Below are positions 11,105-20,465 of a stretch of 64,000 nucleotides of DNA, piece by piece. Source of the stretch: JAKFWF01 sp963750535. GTDB lineage: Bacteria; Pseudomonadota; Alphaproteobacteria; Rhizobiales; Hyphomicrobiaceae. How positions within the stretch are numbered: position 1 is the first letter of the stretch; each line of letters opens with the position of its first letter. Position numbers and translations under genes: made by a program. The notes under the pieces are model-generated. The model did not search any database, was not told where the DNA came from, and saw only the letters and a program-made list of their open reading frames with translations. The DNA is taken from NCBI GenBank assembly GCA_963750535.1, contig CAVVRF010000029.1, positions 46,359-110,358 on the forward strand, written 5' to 3'.

Positions 11105-11542
11105 ATGGACAACATCAAACCCCTCTTCACAGCCACCGCTACAGCGACCGGCGGCCGCAATGGCCACACCGAGGCCGAGGACGGCAGCGTGCGCGCCGAT
11201 CTCTCCGTTCCCAAGGCCATGGGCGGCCCCGGCAAGCCCGGCACCACGACGCCCGAGCACCTGTTTGCCGCCGGCTACGCAGCTTGCTTTGGCGGCGCAC
11301 TCGATTTCATCGGCAAGCAACACAAGAAAGATGCGAGCAAGGCACGTGTCACCGCCAATGTCTCGATCGGGCCGCGCGATGGCGGCGGCTTCGGCCTGGC
11401 GGTCAAGCTGCGCGTCGAGGACAAGAGCCTGCCCCAGGCCGAGCTTGCCGGGCTCGTCGCCGAGGCGCACGAGAAGATCTGTCCCTATTCGCACGCCACG
11501 CGCGGCAATGTCGATGTGCAGATCGAGGTTGCCGGCGGCTGA
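11105..11542 (+). CDS. Organic hydroperoxide resistance protein (Ohr/OsmC family)
   Basis: A 145-residue thiol peroxidase of the Ohr group, which reduces organic hydroperoxides. Both active cysteines are present in family motifs: FAAGYAACFGGAL (about residues 56-68) and CPYSHATRGN near the C terminus. The ATG at 11105 matches the family start MDNIKPLFTATATATGG. Stands alone with 217 bp upstream; no MarR-type OhrR gene is adjacent. Confidence 0.9.
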   Translation: MDNIKPLFTATATATGGRNGHTEAEDGSVRADLSVPKAMGGPGKPGTTTPEHLFAAGYAACFGGALDFIGKQHKKDASKARVTANVSIGPRDGGGFGLAVKLRVEDKSLPQAELAGLVAEAHEKICPYSHATRGNVDVQIEVAGG

Positions 11543-11634
11543 GACGCCATGACGGCGGCCGGCCGCAACTGCGGGGCTACCAGCTCCGATCAGAGATGGC
11601 TGGCCTTCGGCCCGCAATCGGGTGAGCTTTCGCG

Positions 11635-12454
11635 ATGGCCTTTCCGCCGCAACGCATCGTCTGCCTGACCGAGGAGACGGTCGAAACGCTCTATCTGCTG
11701 GGCGAGGAGGCGCGGATCGTCGGCGTGTCGGGCTATGCCGTGCGGCCACCGCGGGTTCGACGCGAGAAGCCGCGCGTCTCCGCCTTCATCAGCGCCGACG
11801 TCCCGAAGATCCTCGCACTGCAGCCCGATCTCGTGTTCGCGTTCTCCGACCTGCAAGCCGACATCGTTGCCAGCCTCATCCGCGAAGGCGTCGAGGTGCA
11901 CGCCTTCAACCAGCGCTCGCTCGCCGGCATTCTCGACATGATCGCCATGGTCGCGGCCATCATAGGCGTCCCCAACAAGGGCAGCGACCTCATCGGCTCG
12001 CTTCGCCTGCGGCTCGACCACGTTCGCAAAATCGGCGGACCAATTGGCGGTCAGGCCGCTAGTCTATTTCGAGGAGTGGGATGAGCCGATGATCTCCGCC
12101 ATCGGCTGGGTGTCGGAGCTGATCGAGACAGCCGGCGGCATCGACGTGTTCGCGCACCTCTCGGAACGCAAGATCGCCAAGGACCGGATCGTCACGCCCG
12201 AAGAGGTCATTGCAACGCACCCCGACATCATCCTTGGCTCCTGGTGCGGCAAGCGGTTCCGGCCCGAGCGGGTCGCGTCCCGGCCTGGCTTCGATGCCAT
12301 TCCCGCCGTCCGCTCTGGAGCACTCTACGAAATCAAGTCACCCCTGATCCTGCAGCCGGGGCCAGCGGCATTGAGCGACGGCCTTGATGCCATCGTCCAC
12401 TGCATCACACGCTGGGCAGCCCGAAGCTCCAACCAGCAGCGAGCCGGTCGCTAG
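11635..12454 (+). pseudogene. Cobalamin-type ABC substrate-binding family protein (BtuF-like), one frameshift
   Basis: Two frames join to one BtuF-like protein of about 270 residues. The first part has IVCLTEETVETLYLLGE and KILALQPDLVFAFSD; after a frame switch at about 12,010-12,050 the second has RPLVYFEEWDEPMISAIGW and HPDIILGSWCGKRF. There is no signal peptide, as in cytoplasmic members of this family whose role is unclear. No cobalamin permease or ATPase lies nearby. The break may be a sequencing error. Confidence 0.75.
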
Positions 12455-12595
12455 CCGCCGACCCAGACTGATCGCGCATCGCCTGCCGACGCTCTCGATC
12501 GCGACTGTGGGTGGAGTGCAAGCTGGCTTGAGAGCTTGCCTGCTGAATTCAGAGCGTGGCAGGATTGCCACCTCTTCGATAAAATCGGACATCCC

Positions 12596-13645
12596 GTGCA
12601 TCACATCAGATTGTGGGTCTACGACGACATCCTGGCTTCCGGGGTATCCGGACCGATAGATGTTTTCACCGTCGCTAATATCATTTGGGCCCGCCGGCGT
12701 GGTCGAGAGCGCCGGACGGGTGCACTTTTTGACTGGCGCGTCGAGTCTCTCGACGGCAAGCCGGTGCGCACTACGTCCGGACAGATCGTACATGTCGACG
12801 GCGCCATCAATGCAAGGACGGCAGCCGACGCCGTGATCCTGACTGCGCCCTTCGTCGCCGACGTCGAGCGCTTTCTCGACGAAAAGCACCATGTCCTGCA
12901 ACCGTTGCTGTCCGGCTTGCGGCGACAGCACGAGCGCGGCGCAATCCTCGCCACCTATTGCACCGGCAGCTTCCTGCTCGCGGAAGCCGGATTGCTCGAC
13001 GATCGCGCCGCCACCACGCATTGGGCCAAGGCCAAGGAATTCGAGAGGCGCTACCCGCGGGTCGATCTGCGTTCTGCCGAGGTGATCACCGAGCAGGATC
13101 GCATACTGTGCAGCGGAGCAGTTACGACGTACTTCAATCTCGCGCTGAGCCTTGTCGCGAAGCTCGTCGACGAGGATCTTGCGGCATCGACCGCCCGGCT
13201 GCTGCTCATCGACACCAACCGGATTTCTCAGGCATCGTATGCGACGCTCGATATGCAGCATCAGCAAGCTCATTCCGACCAGTTGGTGAATCGGGCGCAG
13301 CAATGGATGCAGAAGAATTTCAGGCAGGGCATTCGCTTGGCGGATCTTGCACGCCAGCTCGGGACCAGCGAGAGAACTCTCAGCCGGCGCTTCAGGCAGG
13401 CGATTGGAGAGGCCCCCCTGCGCTACCTTCAGTCGTTGCGCATCGAGGCTGCGAAGAGCCTGCTCGAGACCAAGGGGCTAGCCGTCGATCTGGTAAGCGA
13501 ACACGTCGGCTACGAGGACGTCAGCACATTCCGACAGCTGTTCAAGCGGGAAACGGGACTTTCGCCGCGCGACTACCAGCGACAGTTCGCGCGCCGTGGT
13601 GTTGGCGCGGCAGCTCAGCCAGCCGACATTCGAACCGGGCGCTAG
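12596..13645 (+). CDS. GlxA-like transcriptional regulator (DJ-1/PfpI domain plus AraC HTH)
   Basis: About 349 residues. The N-terminal two thirds is a DJ-1/PfpI (glutamine amidotransferase-like) domain with ILATYCTGSFLLAEAGLLDDRAATTHW, the usual pseudo-catalytic nucleophile region. The C terminus is an AraC double helix-turn-helix (IRLADLARQLGTSERTLSRRF and VSEHVGYEDVSTFRQLFKRETGLSPRDYQ). The GTG at 12596 fits the family start better than the upstream TTG at 12536. The stop codon sits inside a palindromic repeat (13641-13715). Target genes are unknown; the only near neighbour downstream is a tautomerase. Confidence 0.88.
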   Translation: MHHIRLWVYDDILASGVSGPIDVFTVANIIWARRRGRERRTGALFDWRVESLDGKPVRTTSGQIVHVDGAINARTAADAVILTAPFVADVERFLDEKHHVLQPLLSGLRRQHERGAILATYCTGSFLLAEAGLLDDRAATTHWAKAKEFERRYPRVDLRSAEVITEQDRILCSGAVTTYFNLALSLVAKLVDEDLAASTARLLLIDTNRISQASYATLDMQHQQAHSDQLVNRAQQWMQKNFRQGIRLADLARQLGTSERTLSRRFRQAIGEAPLRYLQSLRIEAAKSLLETKGLAVDLVSEHVGYEDVSTFRQLFKRETGLSPRDYQRQFARRGVGAAAQPADIRTGR

Positions 13646-13715
13646 TGTCCCGATCGCGAAGTTCGGCACCCGCCGCAAGCACTTTACGAACTTCGCGATC
13701 GACGAGGACACTAGC
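13641..13715. repeat. CTAG-ended palindromic element, copy 1
   Basis: A 75-bp imperfect palindrome whose ends are GCTAGTGTCC and GGACACTAGC. The inner arms repeat CGATCGCGAAGTTCG in inverted orientation; the right arm has 4 extra bases. The TAG stop of the upstream AraC gene lies within its first bases. A related 74-bp element sits at 57,792-57,865, also at a stop codon. It could act as a terminator-like hairpin and looks like a mobile or selected intergenic repeat family. Confidence 0.75.
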
Positions 13716-13966
13716 AAGCATTGATCTTAGTGATTCAATTCGAAGTCCGCAACTCGGTTATGCGGCGCGATGGATGCGGACTCGAAATCCACTAGGCGAT
13801 CGGCAGAGCCGACGCTGCGGTCGGCTTCCATCGCTTTGGCCGAAATGCCATGTGAAATGGCAATATCGCCACTTCCACGCGAGTGCTCAGGTCCTAGAGT
13901 TGGCAGACCGGCGGACGTGGCAAACGTTCGAGCGGCAGCGACAACAACCAACCAGGAGCTCGTGCC

Positions 13967-14395
13967 ATGCCGATGATCGATGCATATATTCCAGAGGGCG
14001 CACTGGATCCAAAGGCAGAGGCGCGACTGATGGAAGAGCTGACAGAGATTCTGATCAGGCACGAGGGAATGGATCCGAGCAACGAGCGGATCAGAGACGT
14101 CACTTGGATCTTTGTTCATCGCCCGCAGGTATACCGCGCTGGCTCTCGTGCTGCATCGCCCATTTACCGGGTCACACCGACTGTGCCGGAGGGCCAATAC
14201 AATGACGAGGCACGCGCTGGACTCGTCAAGGAGGTGACCGAAGCGGTCGCGAGGGCGGAGGGAGGGACTTTCAATGAGGTCAGCCCTCGCGTTTGGGTCT
14301 TTCCCAGCTGGCGTCCCGGGGCGTGGTGTAGGAGGCGGGGCGGCGGCGTTCGTCGGAGGGAGGCCGTAGGCCGACCGGAGAGGAACGCCGCGTGA
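13967..14395 (+). pseudogene. Tautomerase-family protein, C terminus replaced by IS256 sequence
   Basis: Small protein resembling 4-oxalocrotonate-tautomerase-like enzymes: MPMIDAYIPEG begins with the family's catalytic proline (Pro2 after Met removal), and VTPTVPEGQYNDEARAGLVKEVTEAV resembles a second motif. From about residue 115 (SPRVWVFPSW) the reading runs into the left end of the IS element at 14,311 and ends with 28 IS-encoded residues. The original C terminus is not found beyond the IS. Confidence 0.7.
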
Positions 14396-15769
14396 AGCCT
14401 TTTCCCCAGGGCGTCCACAGCGGCGCCGACGCGGGAAGCGGTCATGGTCCGAATCGAGGTTGGCTCGGGTTGCGAACACCAAACGCAACCAAGAGAGCGA
14501 ACCATGACGATCGACAGAATGACCTTGAAGGCCCTCGTTGAGAAGGGCTCCGACGACGATCTCCTCAGGGAGATGATGGCCTACGTCGCCAACCGCATGA
14601 TGGACATGGAGGTGGAGAGCCTGACCGGCGCCGCCCACGGCGAGCGCACGCCGGCGCGCACCAACCATCGCAACGGCTATCGCGAGCGGGCCTGGGAGAC
14701 GCGCGCCGGGACAGTCGAGCTGGAGATCCCGAAGCTGCGCAAGGGCAGCTACTTCCCGGGCTTTCTGGAGCCGCGTCGTGCCAGCGAGAAGGCGCTGACG
14801 GCGGTCATCCAGGAAGCCTACGTGCACGGCGTCTCGACGCGCTCGGTCGACGATCTCGTCAAGGCGATGGGCATGACCGGCATCTCGAAGAGCCAGGTCT
14901 CGCGGCTGTGCGCGGAGATCGACGAGCGGGTGCATGCCTTCCTCGACCGGCCGATCGAAGGCAGCTGGCCGTACCTGTGGATCGACGCCACCTACGTGAA
15001 GGTGCGCCAGTCCGGCAGGATCGTCTCGGTTGCCGTGATAATCGCTGTCGCCGTCAACACCGACGGCCGCCGCGAGGTGCTCGGCATGGAGGTCGGCCCG
15101 TCGGAGGCCGAGCCGTTCTGGACCAAGTTCCTGCGCTCGCTGACGCGGCGGGGCCTGCGCGGCGTCAAGCTCGTGATCTCCGACGCGCACGAGGGCCTGA
15201 AGAAGGCGGCGGCCAAGGTGCTGTCGGCGACGTGGCAGCGCTGCCGCGTGCACTTCATGAGGAACGCGCTCGCCCACGTCGGATCGAAGCAGCGCCAGAT
15301 GGTGGCCGCCGCGATCCGCACCGCCTTCACGCAGGAGAGCCAGGACGCGGCCAGAAAGGAATGGCGCGCCGTCGCCGATCGGCTGCGCGAGCGCTTCCCC
15401 AAGCTCGGCGAGCTGATGGACGAGGCCGAGGACGACTGCCTCGCCCACATGGCCTTCCACAAGGATCACTGGCCGCAGCTGCACTCGACCAACCCGCTCG
15501 AACGCCTCAACGGCGAGATCAAGCGGCGCACCGACGTGGTGGCGATCTTCCCCAACGAGGGCGCCATCGTCAGGCTGGTCGGCGCCATGCTGCTCGAGCA
15601 GAACGACGAGTGGGCCGTCCAGCGCCGCTACATGAGCCTGGAAACTCTCGAGCCGATGAGCGATGATCCACAGGCCAAGCCGAGGCGCATCGCAGCGGCC
15701 TGAGCAACGGCCCGAGCCATCATCGAGCTCAGGCCATGACCGGCGCTCTTACACCACCGGCTGGGACGC
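14311..15769 (+). mobile_element. IS256-family insertion sequence, complete copy
   Basis: About 1.46 kb. Left end GCGTCCC...GTGGTGTA is matched inverted at the right end by TACACCAC...GGGACGC, giving about 20-bp imperfect terminal repeats. It holds one transposase gene. The flanks show no matching 8-9 bp duplication (left TCCCAGCT, right GATCCTGG), so the element or its surroundings were rearranged after insertion. Two partial relatives lie at 17,915-18,222 and 23,237-26,413. Confidence 0.88.
14504..15703 (+). CDS. IS256-family (Mutator-type) transposase
   Basis: A 399-residue DDE transposase. Family marks: RNGYRERAWETRAGTVELEIPK near residue 65, WPYLWIDATYVKVR carrying the first catalytic Asp near residue 160, VISDAHEGLKKA with the second near residue 225, and STNPLERLNGEIKRRTDVVAIFPNE with the catalytic Glu near residue 335. 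The ATG at 14504 (MTIDRMTLK) follows an AGAGAGCGAACC leader and is the same start as in the intron-split copy. Intact. Confidence 0.92.
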   Translation: MTIDRMTLKALVEKGSDDDLLREMMAYVANRMMDMEVESLTGAAHGERTPARTNHRNGYRERAWETRAGTVELEIPKLRKGSYFPGFLEPRRASEKALTAVIQEAYVHGVSTRSVDDLVKAMGMTGISKSQVSRLCAEIDERVHAFLDRPIEGSWPYLWIDATYVKVRQSGRIVSVAVIIAVAVNTDGRREVLGMEVGPSEAEPFWTKFLRSLTRRGLRGVKLVISDAHEGLKKAAAKVLSATWQRCRVHFMRNALAHVGSKQRQMVAAAIRTAFTQESQDAARKEWRAVADRLRERFPKLGELMDEAEDDCLAHMAFHKDHWPQLHSTNPLERLNGEIKRRTDVVAIFPNEGAIVRLVGAMLLEQNDEWAVQRRYMSLETLEPMSDDPQAKPRRIAAA

Positions 15770-15937
15770 GATCCTGGAAATTGCACGAAACGAGGATTGA
15801 GCACAAAGGTAGCGGGCTTATCCTGTCTCTGGTGTCAACGGCACTTTGAATCTGACCCGGGTTGGTCGGATGTGGCAACTTGGAACTGACCCGCCCGCGC
15901 CTTGCGGCATTGTTCCCGCGCGCGGGAACAATGCCGC

Positions 15938-16780
15938 TTAGACTTTTTCTTCCTTGTTCGTTTTGGCCCTCGTGGTGGCCACCGCCGGCGTGGATGCCGG
16001 TGTCGGCTGCGGCCGGGCCAGGATGCCGGCGCGCCGCTTGTCCTTGAGCCGGTAGCTCTCGCCGGCGATCTGCACGACGGTGGCGTGATGCAGGATGCGG
16101 TCGAGCATGGCGGCGGTCAGCACCGCATCGGCGGCGAATGCGTCGTCCCAGCTGCCGAAGGCCAGGTTGGACGTCAGCACCAGCGAGCCTTTCTCGTAGC
16201 GCCGCGCCACGACCTGGAAGAACAGGTTCGCCTGCTCGCGCCCGAACGGCAGGTAGCCGATCTCGTCGACGATGAGCAGCTTCGGAGCCGCCACGATCCG
16301 GTGCATGACGTCCTTGATCCGCCCTTGCCGCTGGGCGGCTTCGAGCGTGATGATCAGATCGGCCGCGGTCGTGAAGCGGACCTTCCAGCCCTTCTGCGCC
16401 GCCAGCAGCCCGAACGCGATGGCCAGATGCGTCTTGCCGGTCCCGCTCGGGCCCAGCAGGACGATATTCTCGTTGCGCTCGACGAAGCCGAGCGCCGCCA
16501 GCTCCTGGATCTGCTGGCGCGGCGCGCCGGTGGCGAAGGCGAAGTCGTAGCCTTCCAGGGTCTTCAACGCCGGGAAGCCCGCCATCCGCGTGATCATCTC
16601 CCGCGATCTGACGTGGCGGGCGTCGCGCTCGGCGCGCAGAACCTCCTCGAGGAAGTCGGCATAGCTCGCATCCTTGCGTGTCGCCGCCGTTTGCGCGATC
16701 GGGCCGTAGAGATCGGGCACGGCGAGAAGCCGGAGCTCCGTCGCGAGTGTGGTGATGCGCTCGTGCTGCAGATTGGTCAT
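15938..16780 (-). CDS. istB: IS21-family helper ATPase IstB
   Basis: A 280-residue AAA+ ATPase that directs IS21 transposition. Walker A GPSGTGKTHLA near residue 105, Walker B LLIVDEIGYLPF near residue 168, and sensor region VLTSNLAFGSWD. Its ATG (16,778-16,780) overlaps the istA stop by 4 bp, the usual IS21 arrangement. A basic tail follows the core domain. Confidence 0.92.
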   Translation of the reverse strand: MTNLQHERITTLATELRLLAVPDLYGPIAQTAATRKDASYADFLEEVLRAERDARHVRSREMITRMAGFPALKTLEGYDFAFATGAPRQQIQELAALGFVERNENIVLLGPSGTGKTHLAIAFGLLAAQKGWKVRFTTAADLIITLEAAQRQGRIKDVMHRIVAAPKLLIVDEIGYLPFGREQANLFFQVVARRYEKGSLVLTSNLAFGSWDDAFAADAVLTAAMLDRILHHATVVQIAGESYRLKDKRRAGILARPQPTPASTPAVATTRAKTNKEEKV

Positions 16781-17829
16781 ACCGCCACCTCCGGAAGTGC
16801 GGTGGCGGCCGGGCCAAAGGCCAGCTCGTCGTAGACCGACAGCGGATGTTGATAGCCGAGCATCGGCTTGCGTTCCGGCAGTGCAAGAGCTGAGCGTGTG
16901 GAGCGTCCCCGATAGGGCACCGGCAGCTCCTGCAGCTTGGGCTTTTCGATGACCAGTCGCTCCGCCGGTATTTCCTCGGTCGTCGCATGGACGCGCGCAT
17001 TCGCCACCTCGCGCAGCCAGCGGGCGACCGCGGCGTTGGCCGAATGCTTGTCCGGCATAACGCCCGCCTGCCGCTGCGTCGCCGCGAACGGCACCCAGAA
17101 GCTGCGCTTCAGATAGCCGATGAAGCGTTCCACCTTGCCCTTGGTCTGCGCCCGATAAGGCTGGCACAAACGCGGCAGCGCGCCGGCATGCTTGATGTAA
17201 TCGAGAAAACCGGGATGGAAGCGGTGCGCGCCGCGGCCATAGGTGTTGCGCTCCAGCACGACCGTTTTCATGTTGTCGTAGAGCACCTCCCTGGGCACGC
17301 CGCCGAACGCCAGGAAGGCGCGCTCGTGGCACGCAATCAACGTCTCGACCTGCTCGTCATCGCAGAACTCGACGTAGGCCGCCCGGCTCCAGCCGAGCGT
17401 GGCGATGAACACCTTCAGCCTGACGCCACCGCTCTTGACCGTCGCCCAATCGGCCTGCATCTGTGCGCCCGGCTCGGTCTCATAGCGCACAACCGGCTCG
17501 GGCGGCGGCGCCGGCGCCAGCCCGCGCACGAACTGCTTCACACGGCTATAGCCCCCGTCGTACCCGCGCCCCTGGATCTCGCGCAGAAGCACCGTTGCCG
17601 GGATCGCATCGGGCGCCGCCGCAGCCATCCGCTCGACGATGTAGTGTTTATAGGGATCGAGCTTCTCGGGCCGCTTGGGCGCCGGCTTACGCGTCGCCGC
17701 CGCCTCGCCGCCCCGCAGATAGCGCCGCACCGTGTTCCGCGACCGCCCCGTCGATCGGCTCAGGCTGCGGATGCTCTCGCCGTGCTTCTTTAAGACCACC
17801 AATTCCATCTGTTCCTCCGCCTTCAGCAT
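16777..17829 (-). CDS. istA: IS21-family transposase IstA
   Basis: A 350-residue transposase. N-terminal helix-turn-helix ESIRSLSRSTGRSRNTVRRYL (residues 18-38) and an rve integrase core with QADWATVKSGG (first Asp), VLYDNMKTVV (second Asp) and QTKGKVERFIGYLKRSF (Glu). Overlaps istB by 4 bp. Somewhat shorter than the longest IstA proteins but complete in its core. Confidence 0.9.
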   Translation of the reverse strand: MLKAEEQMELVVLKKHGESIRSLSRSTGRSRNTVRRYLRGGEAAATRKPAPKRPEKLDPYKHYIVERMAAAAPDAIPATVLLREIQGRGYDGGYSRVKQFVRGLAPAPPPEPVVRYETEPGAQMQADWATVKSGGVRLKVFIATLGWSRAAYVEFCDDEQVETLIACHERAFLAFGGVPREVLYDNMKTVVLERNTYGRGAHRFHPGFLDYIKHAGALPRLCQPYRAQTKGKVERFIGYLKRSFWVPFAATQRQAGVMPDKHSANAAVARWLREVANARVHATTEEIPAERLVIEKPKLQELPVPYRGRSTRSALALPERKPMLGYQHPLSVYDELAFGPAATALPEVAV

Positions 17830-17914
17830 CGGCCCCTCCCAACAGGAGGAACCACCTAATGCGGTGGGTCAGATTCATGTTGCCACCCGGGTCAGTTTCC
17901 CACTGCCGGTGACA

Positions 17915-18222
17915 AGATCGACGAGCGTGTGCATGCGTTCCTCGACCGGCCGATCGAAGGCAGCTGGCCGTACCTGTGGATCGACGCCACCTATGTGAAG
18001 GTGCGCCAGTCCGGGAGGATCGTGTCCGTTGCCGTGATAATCGCTGTCGCCGTCAACACCGACGGCCGCCGCGAGGTGCTCGGCATGGAGGTCGGGCCGT
18101 CGGAGGCCGAACCGTTCTGGACCAAATTCCTGCGCTCGCTGACACGGCGGGGCCTGCGCGGCGTCAAGCTCGTGATCTCTGACGCGCACGAGGGCCTGAA
18201 GAAGGCGGTGGCCAAGGTGCTC
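17915..18222 (+). pseudogene. IS256 transposase internal fragment
   Basis: Reads IDERVHAFLDRPIEGSWPYL through HEGLKKAVAKVL, the middle quarter of the transposase at 14,504, closer in its base changes to the intron-split copy (for example GAGGATCGTGTCC). It begins exactly at the right end of the IS21 element and ends by fusion to an unrelated transglutaminase-like gene. No start or stop of its own. Confidence 0.85.
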
Positions 18223-18956
18223 TTCGAGAGGGTCGGCGACCTCGTTGGGCCGGATCACATTCTGACATCACCATCAACGCCGCTATCCGGCTATCGCGAT
18301 GGTTTTGGCAATTGGTGCAGCCGACTTGTTGCTCACAGGGACTTGTGCGCATATCGACCGATGCAATCGTCCGCAACAGCGGTCAAGTTGACGCGATCGC
18401 GCCTGACGCCGGGCAGGTCCCGGTTGAGTTGCTGCCCGACGATGCGATCGTGTTCTTGCTTGCCAGCCGGTTCTGCGAAACTGACAAATTGCTCGACATG
18501 GCTTGGCAATTGTTCGGCAAGATCGAACCGGGCTGGGCCCGCGTTCAGGCGATATGCGATTTCGTGCACAATCGCATCGCCTTCAGTTATGAGAACGCCA
18601 GGCCGACCCGTACCTCTGGCGAAGCCTATGTCGAATGCATCGGTGTCTGTCGCGACTACGCCCACCTCGCCATCGCCTTTTGTCGCGCGCTCAATATCCC
18701 CGCCCGCTACTGCACCGGCTACCTCGGCGATGTCGGTACTTCTCCGCCATTCCCGCCCGGCGATTGTGCCGCGTGGTTCGAGGCTTATCTGGGCGGGCGA
18801 TGGTACACGTTTGATCCTCGCAACAACGTGCCACGCATTGGCCGCGTGCTTATCGCTCGCGGTCGCGATGCCGCCGACGTCGCCATGGTAACGACATTCG
18901 GCCCCAACACTCTTCAGAGTTTTCGTGTCTGGACAGACGAGGTGTCAGAAGCGTGA
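18223..18956 (+). pseudogene. Transglutaminase-like protein, N-terminally truncated and frameshifted
   Basis: Recognisable transglutaminase-like (papain-fold) protein. RDGFGNWCSRLVA is read in one frame up to about 18,325; the rest (STDAIVRN..., ending FRVWTDEVSEA) is in another. The nucleophile motif is GVCRDYAHLAIAFCRALNIPARYCTGYL and the later part is AAWFEAYLGGRWYTFDPRNN. About 25 N-terminal residues are replaced by the IS256 fragment. Such proteins often sit in small operons of unknown role; no partner is nearby. Not likely to be made as a functional protein. Confidence 0.75.
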
Positions 18957-19149
18957 GCCAGAATGAGACCGATGCTGCCGCTGCCCGGATCGAACGGGGG
19001 ACCCCAGATCCACAAGCAGATAGCAATTCAATGAAATCAATCGCCGCAACCGCTCGGCGGATGAACTTCTGCAGACATTTCTGCTGGTTACTCTCATTAT
19101 CATTCACGGGTCCAGGACGATCCCGGCGCGCCCGTAGCTGAAGATGGAG

Positions 19150-19640
19150 CCAGTGCGCTGCGCAGAGACGGTGGATATTGTGAGGCACCCCTCCGTGCTG
19201 CCAGACGTCGTCAAAGCCGACCTCGACATCCGGCGACTGCCCGCAAAGCCGGAGGGAGGGACTAAGACACTTTCGGTGCCGGCTCGGCTCAAGCGGACTG
19301 GTCTGGAGACGAAGCTGCTGATCCAATGCACGTTCGGCGCTGCGCCGCACCGACGGTCAGGACTGCAGCCTGCTGCGGCTCATTGCGATGGCGCGGCGGC
19401 TCGATGATCTGGTGATGATCAGCAACGGCAAGCCGGTTCAGGAACACGCTGCCGACACCGGCCTGAGCCGATCCTACTTCACGCGCGTCTTCCGGCTGAG
19501 TTTCCTGGCCCCTGAGATCACGAAGGCGATCATCCAGGGACGCCAGCCGCGCGGGTTTAATGCCATCGCGCTGGCCAGTTCGCGCTCCAATGGTCCGATC
19601 AGCGCCGTGAGCTTGGTTTCTACTGAGTTGCCGGCGCGAT
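19150..19640 (+). pseudogene. 3' remnant of a large serine recombinase (older copy)
   Basis: Only the C-terminal end is left. VLPDVVKADLDIRRLPAK and LSVPARLKRTGLETKLLIQ match the end of the recombinase at 22.3 kb, and after a frame switch near 19,350 the helix-turn-helix tail GLSRSYFTRVFRLSFLAPEIT matches its last 60 residues. The catalytic half is missing. It implies an earlier, related island at the same place. Confidence 0.8.
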
Positions 19641-19732
19641 CGAATTGCGGTCACCCGCGGTCGACCAGCGACGGCGGGTCGACAGTGCCGGCCACGGAAG
19701 CGCCGTCTATGCCGCGCAGCCCCACCGCCAAC

Positions 19733-19933
19733 GGTACCACTCGAAACCCGATAGGTGACTTTTGCCAGTGCAGTACCACGGAACCGGCACCAAAGCGGTT
19801 TCTCTGTCCGCGACAGAATGGTGCCCCGGCGCTAACCCGCGGACACGTCGGGCGGAGTTCGAATCTGGCCTCAAAGCACGCTTTTATGAGTTATATCAAT
19901 ATTTTAGGTGGCGAGAGAGATTCGAACTCTCGG
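19733..19933. repeat. Recombinase-island end repeat, copy A
   Basis: Shares with 22,824-23,020 the opening GGTACCACTCGAAA, the segments GACTTTTGCC and CTAACCCGCGGACAC, the run TTTTTATGAG/CTTTTATGAG with TATCAATA after it, and ends in a tRNA T-arm-like piece. Similarity is clear but imperfect. Both copies lie directly downstream of a recombinase 3' end, which marks them as the end of the same kind of element. Confidence 0.75.
19909..19933 (-). other. Possible attachment-site remnant: degenerate tRNA 3' end
   Basis: On the minus strand this reads a 5-bp T stem GAGAG with TTCGAAT loop and CTCTC, then TCGCCA. It resembles the 3' end of the tRNA-Ser at 23,000 but lacks most of the acceptor strand. 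It lies at the matching place in the island-end repeat, so a duplicated 3' tRNA end left by integration is the best reading; it is too short for certainty. Confidence 0.5.
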
Positions 19934-20166
19934 CATGCTTAGGGCAAGGCGCGGAAATAGCCGAGTCTTTTCAATGAGTTGGAACTGAGTTGTTTATCTG
20001 CCAACGGCATTATTTCCTGGACTTCTGCCCGGATTCGAGCGGTAATCGGTGTTGAGACGGCGCACACGGAAGCTTCCGTGTGAGCTTCCGCCCTGGCCAA
20101 GACTGCCGGGGCTTCAGGTGGTGCAAGGTCACACATTGGGCGTGGCCTAACATGGAGCATCACCAT

Positions 20167-20451
20167 ATGGCCAAGTCGACCAAGCCAGGAACCAACCAGA
20201 ACCCCACATCCGCCCGCAAGCCTCCCTCGCCTGCACCATCGGTCCCCCGACCCGGCGGCAAGCTGGGGCTGATCGTTGATCGCCTCTCGGCAAAGACTGG
20301 CGCGACCGCCCATGAGCTGGTCGCGGCCAGGGTTGGCAGAGACACTCGGTGCTGGGGGCATTGAGCCGGCTCAGGTCCCGAGGCTTCGCCATGCGGTTGG
20401 ACACTCACGCCGACCGCAAGGCCTACCGCCTCGAACCGTCGAAGGGCTGAA
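20167..20451 (+). pseudogene. DUF3489-type small protein of the recombinase module, frameshifted
   Basis: GGKLGLIVDRLSAKTGATAHELVAA is the family's conserved first half. The second half, GWQRHSVLGALSRLRSRGFAMRLD and KAYRLEPSKG, is in the next frame; a one-base loss near 20,330 separates them. The family looks like a small winged-helix DNA-binding domain and is commonly found just before DUF2924 and a serine recombinase, as here. Function not established. Confidence 0.75.
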
Positions 20452-20465
20452 CATGTCGAATCTTC

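Larger units (their letters stand above)
15833..17914 (-). mobile_element. IS21-family insertion sequence
   Basis: About 2.08 kb bounded by TGTC at 15833 and GACA at 17914. The terminal repeats match over about 26 bp (TGTCNNCGGC...CTGACCC at each end), and a second inner pair starts GTGGCAAC. Holds istA and istB on the minus strand. Left and right flanks do not match: the right flank is inside an IS256 transposase sequence but the left is not, so one side was lost after insertion. Confidence 0.88.
19641..20166. other. Gene-free stretch with an island-end repeat
   Basis: No supported gene. It holds the first copy of a roughly 200-bp repeat (19,733-19,933) that also lies before tRNA-Ser at 22,824-23,020, then 230 bp leading to the DUF3489-like gene. 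Confidence 0.6.

Noticed and set aside
18953..19141. Small open frame starting at a GTG right after the transglutaminase-like gene
   Set aside because: Composition is not protein-like beyond the first residues, no ribosome site is clear, and it lies in island debris.
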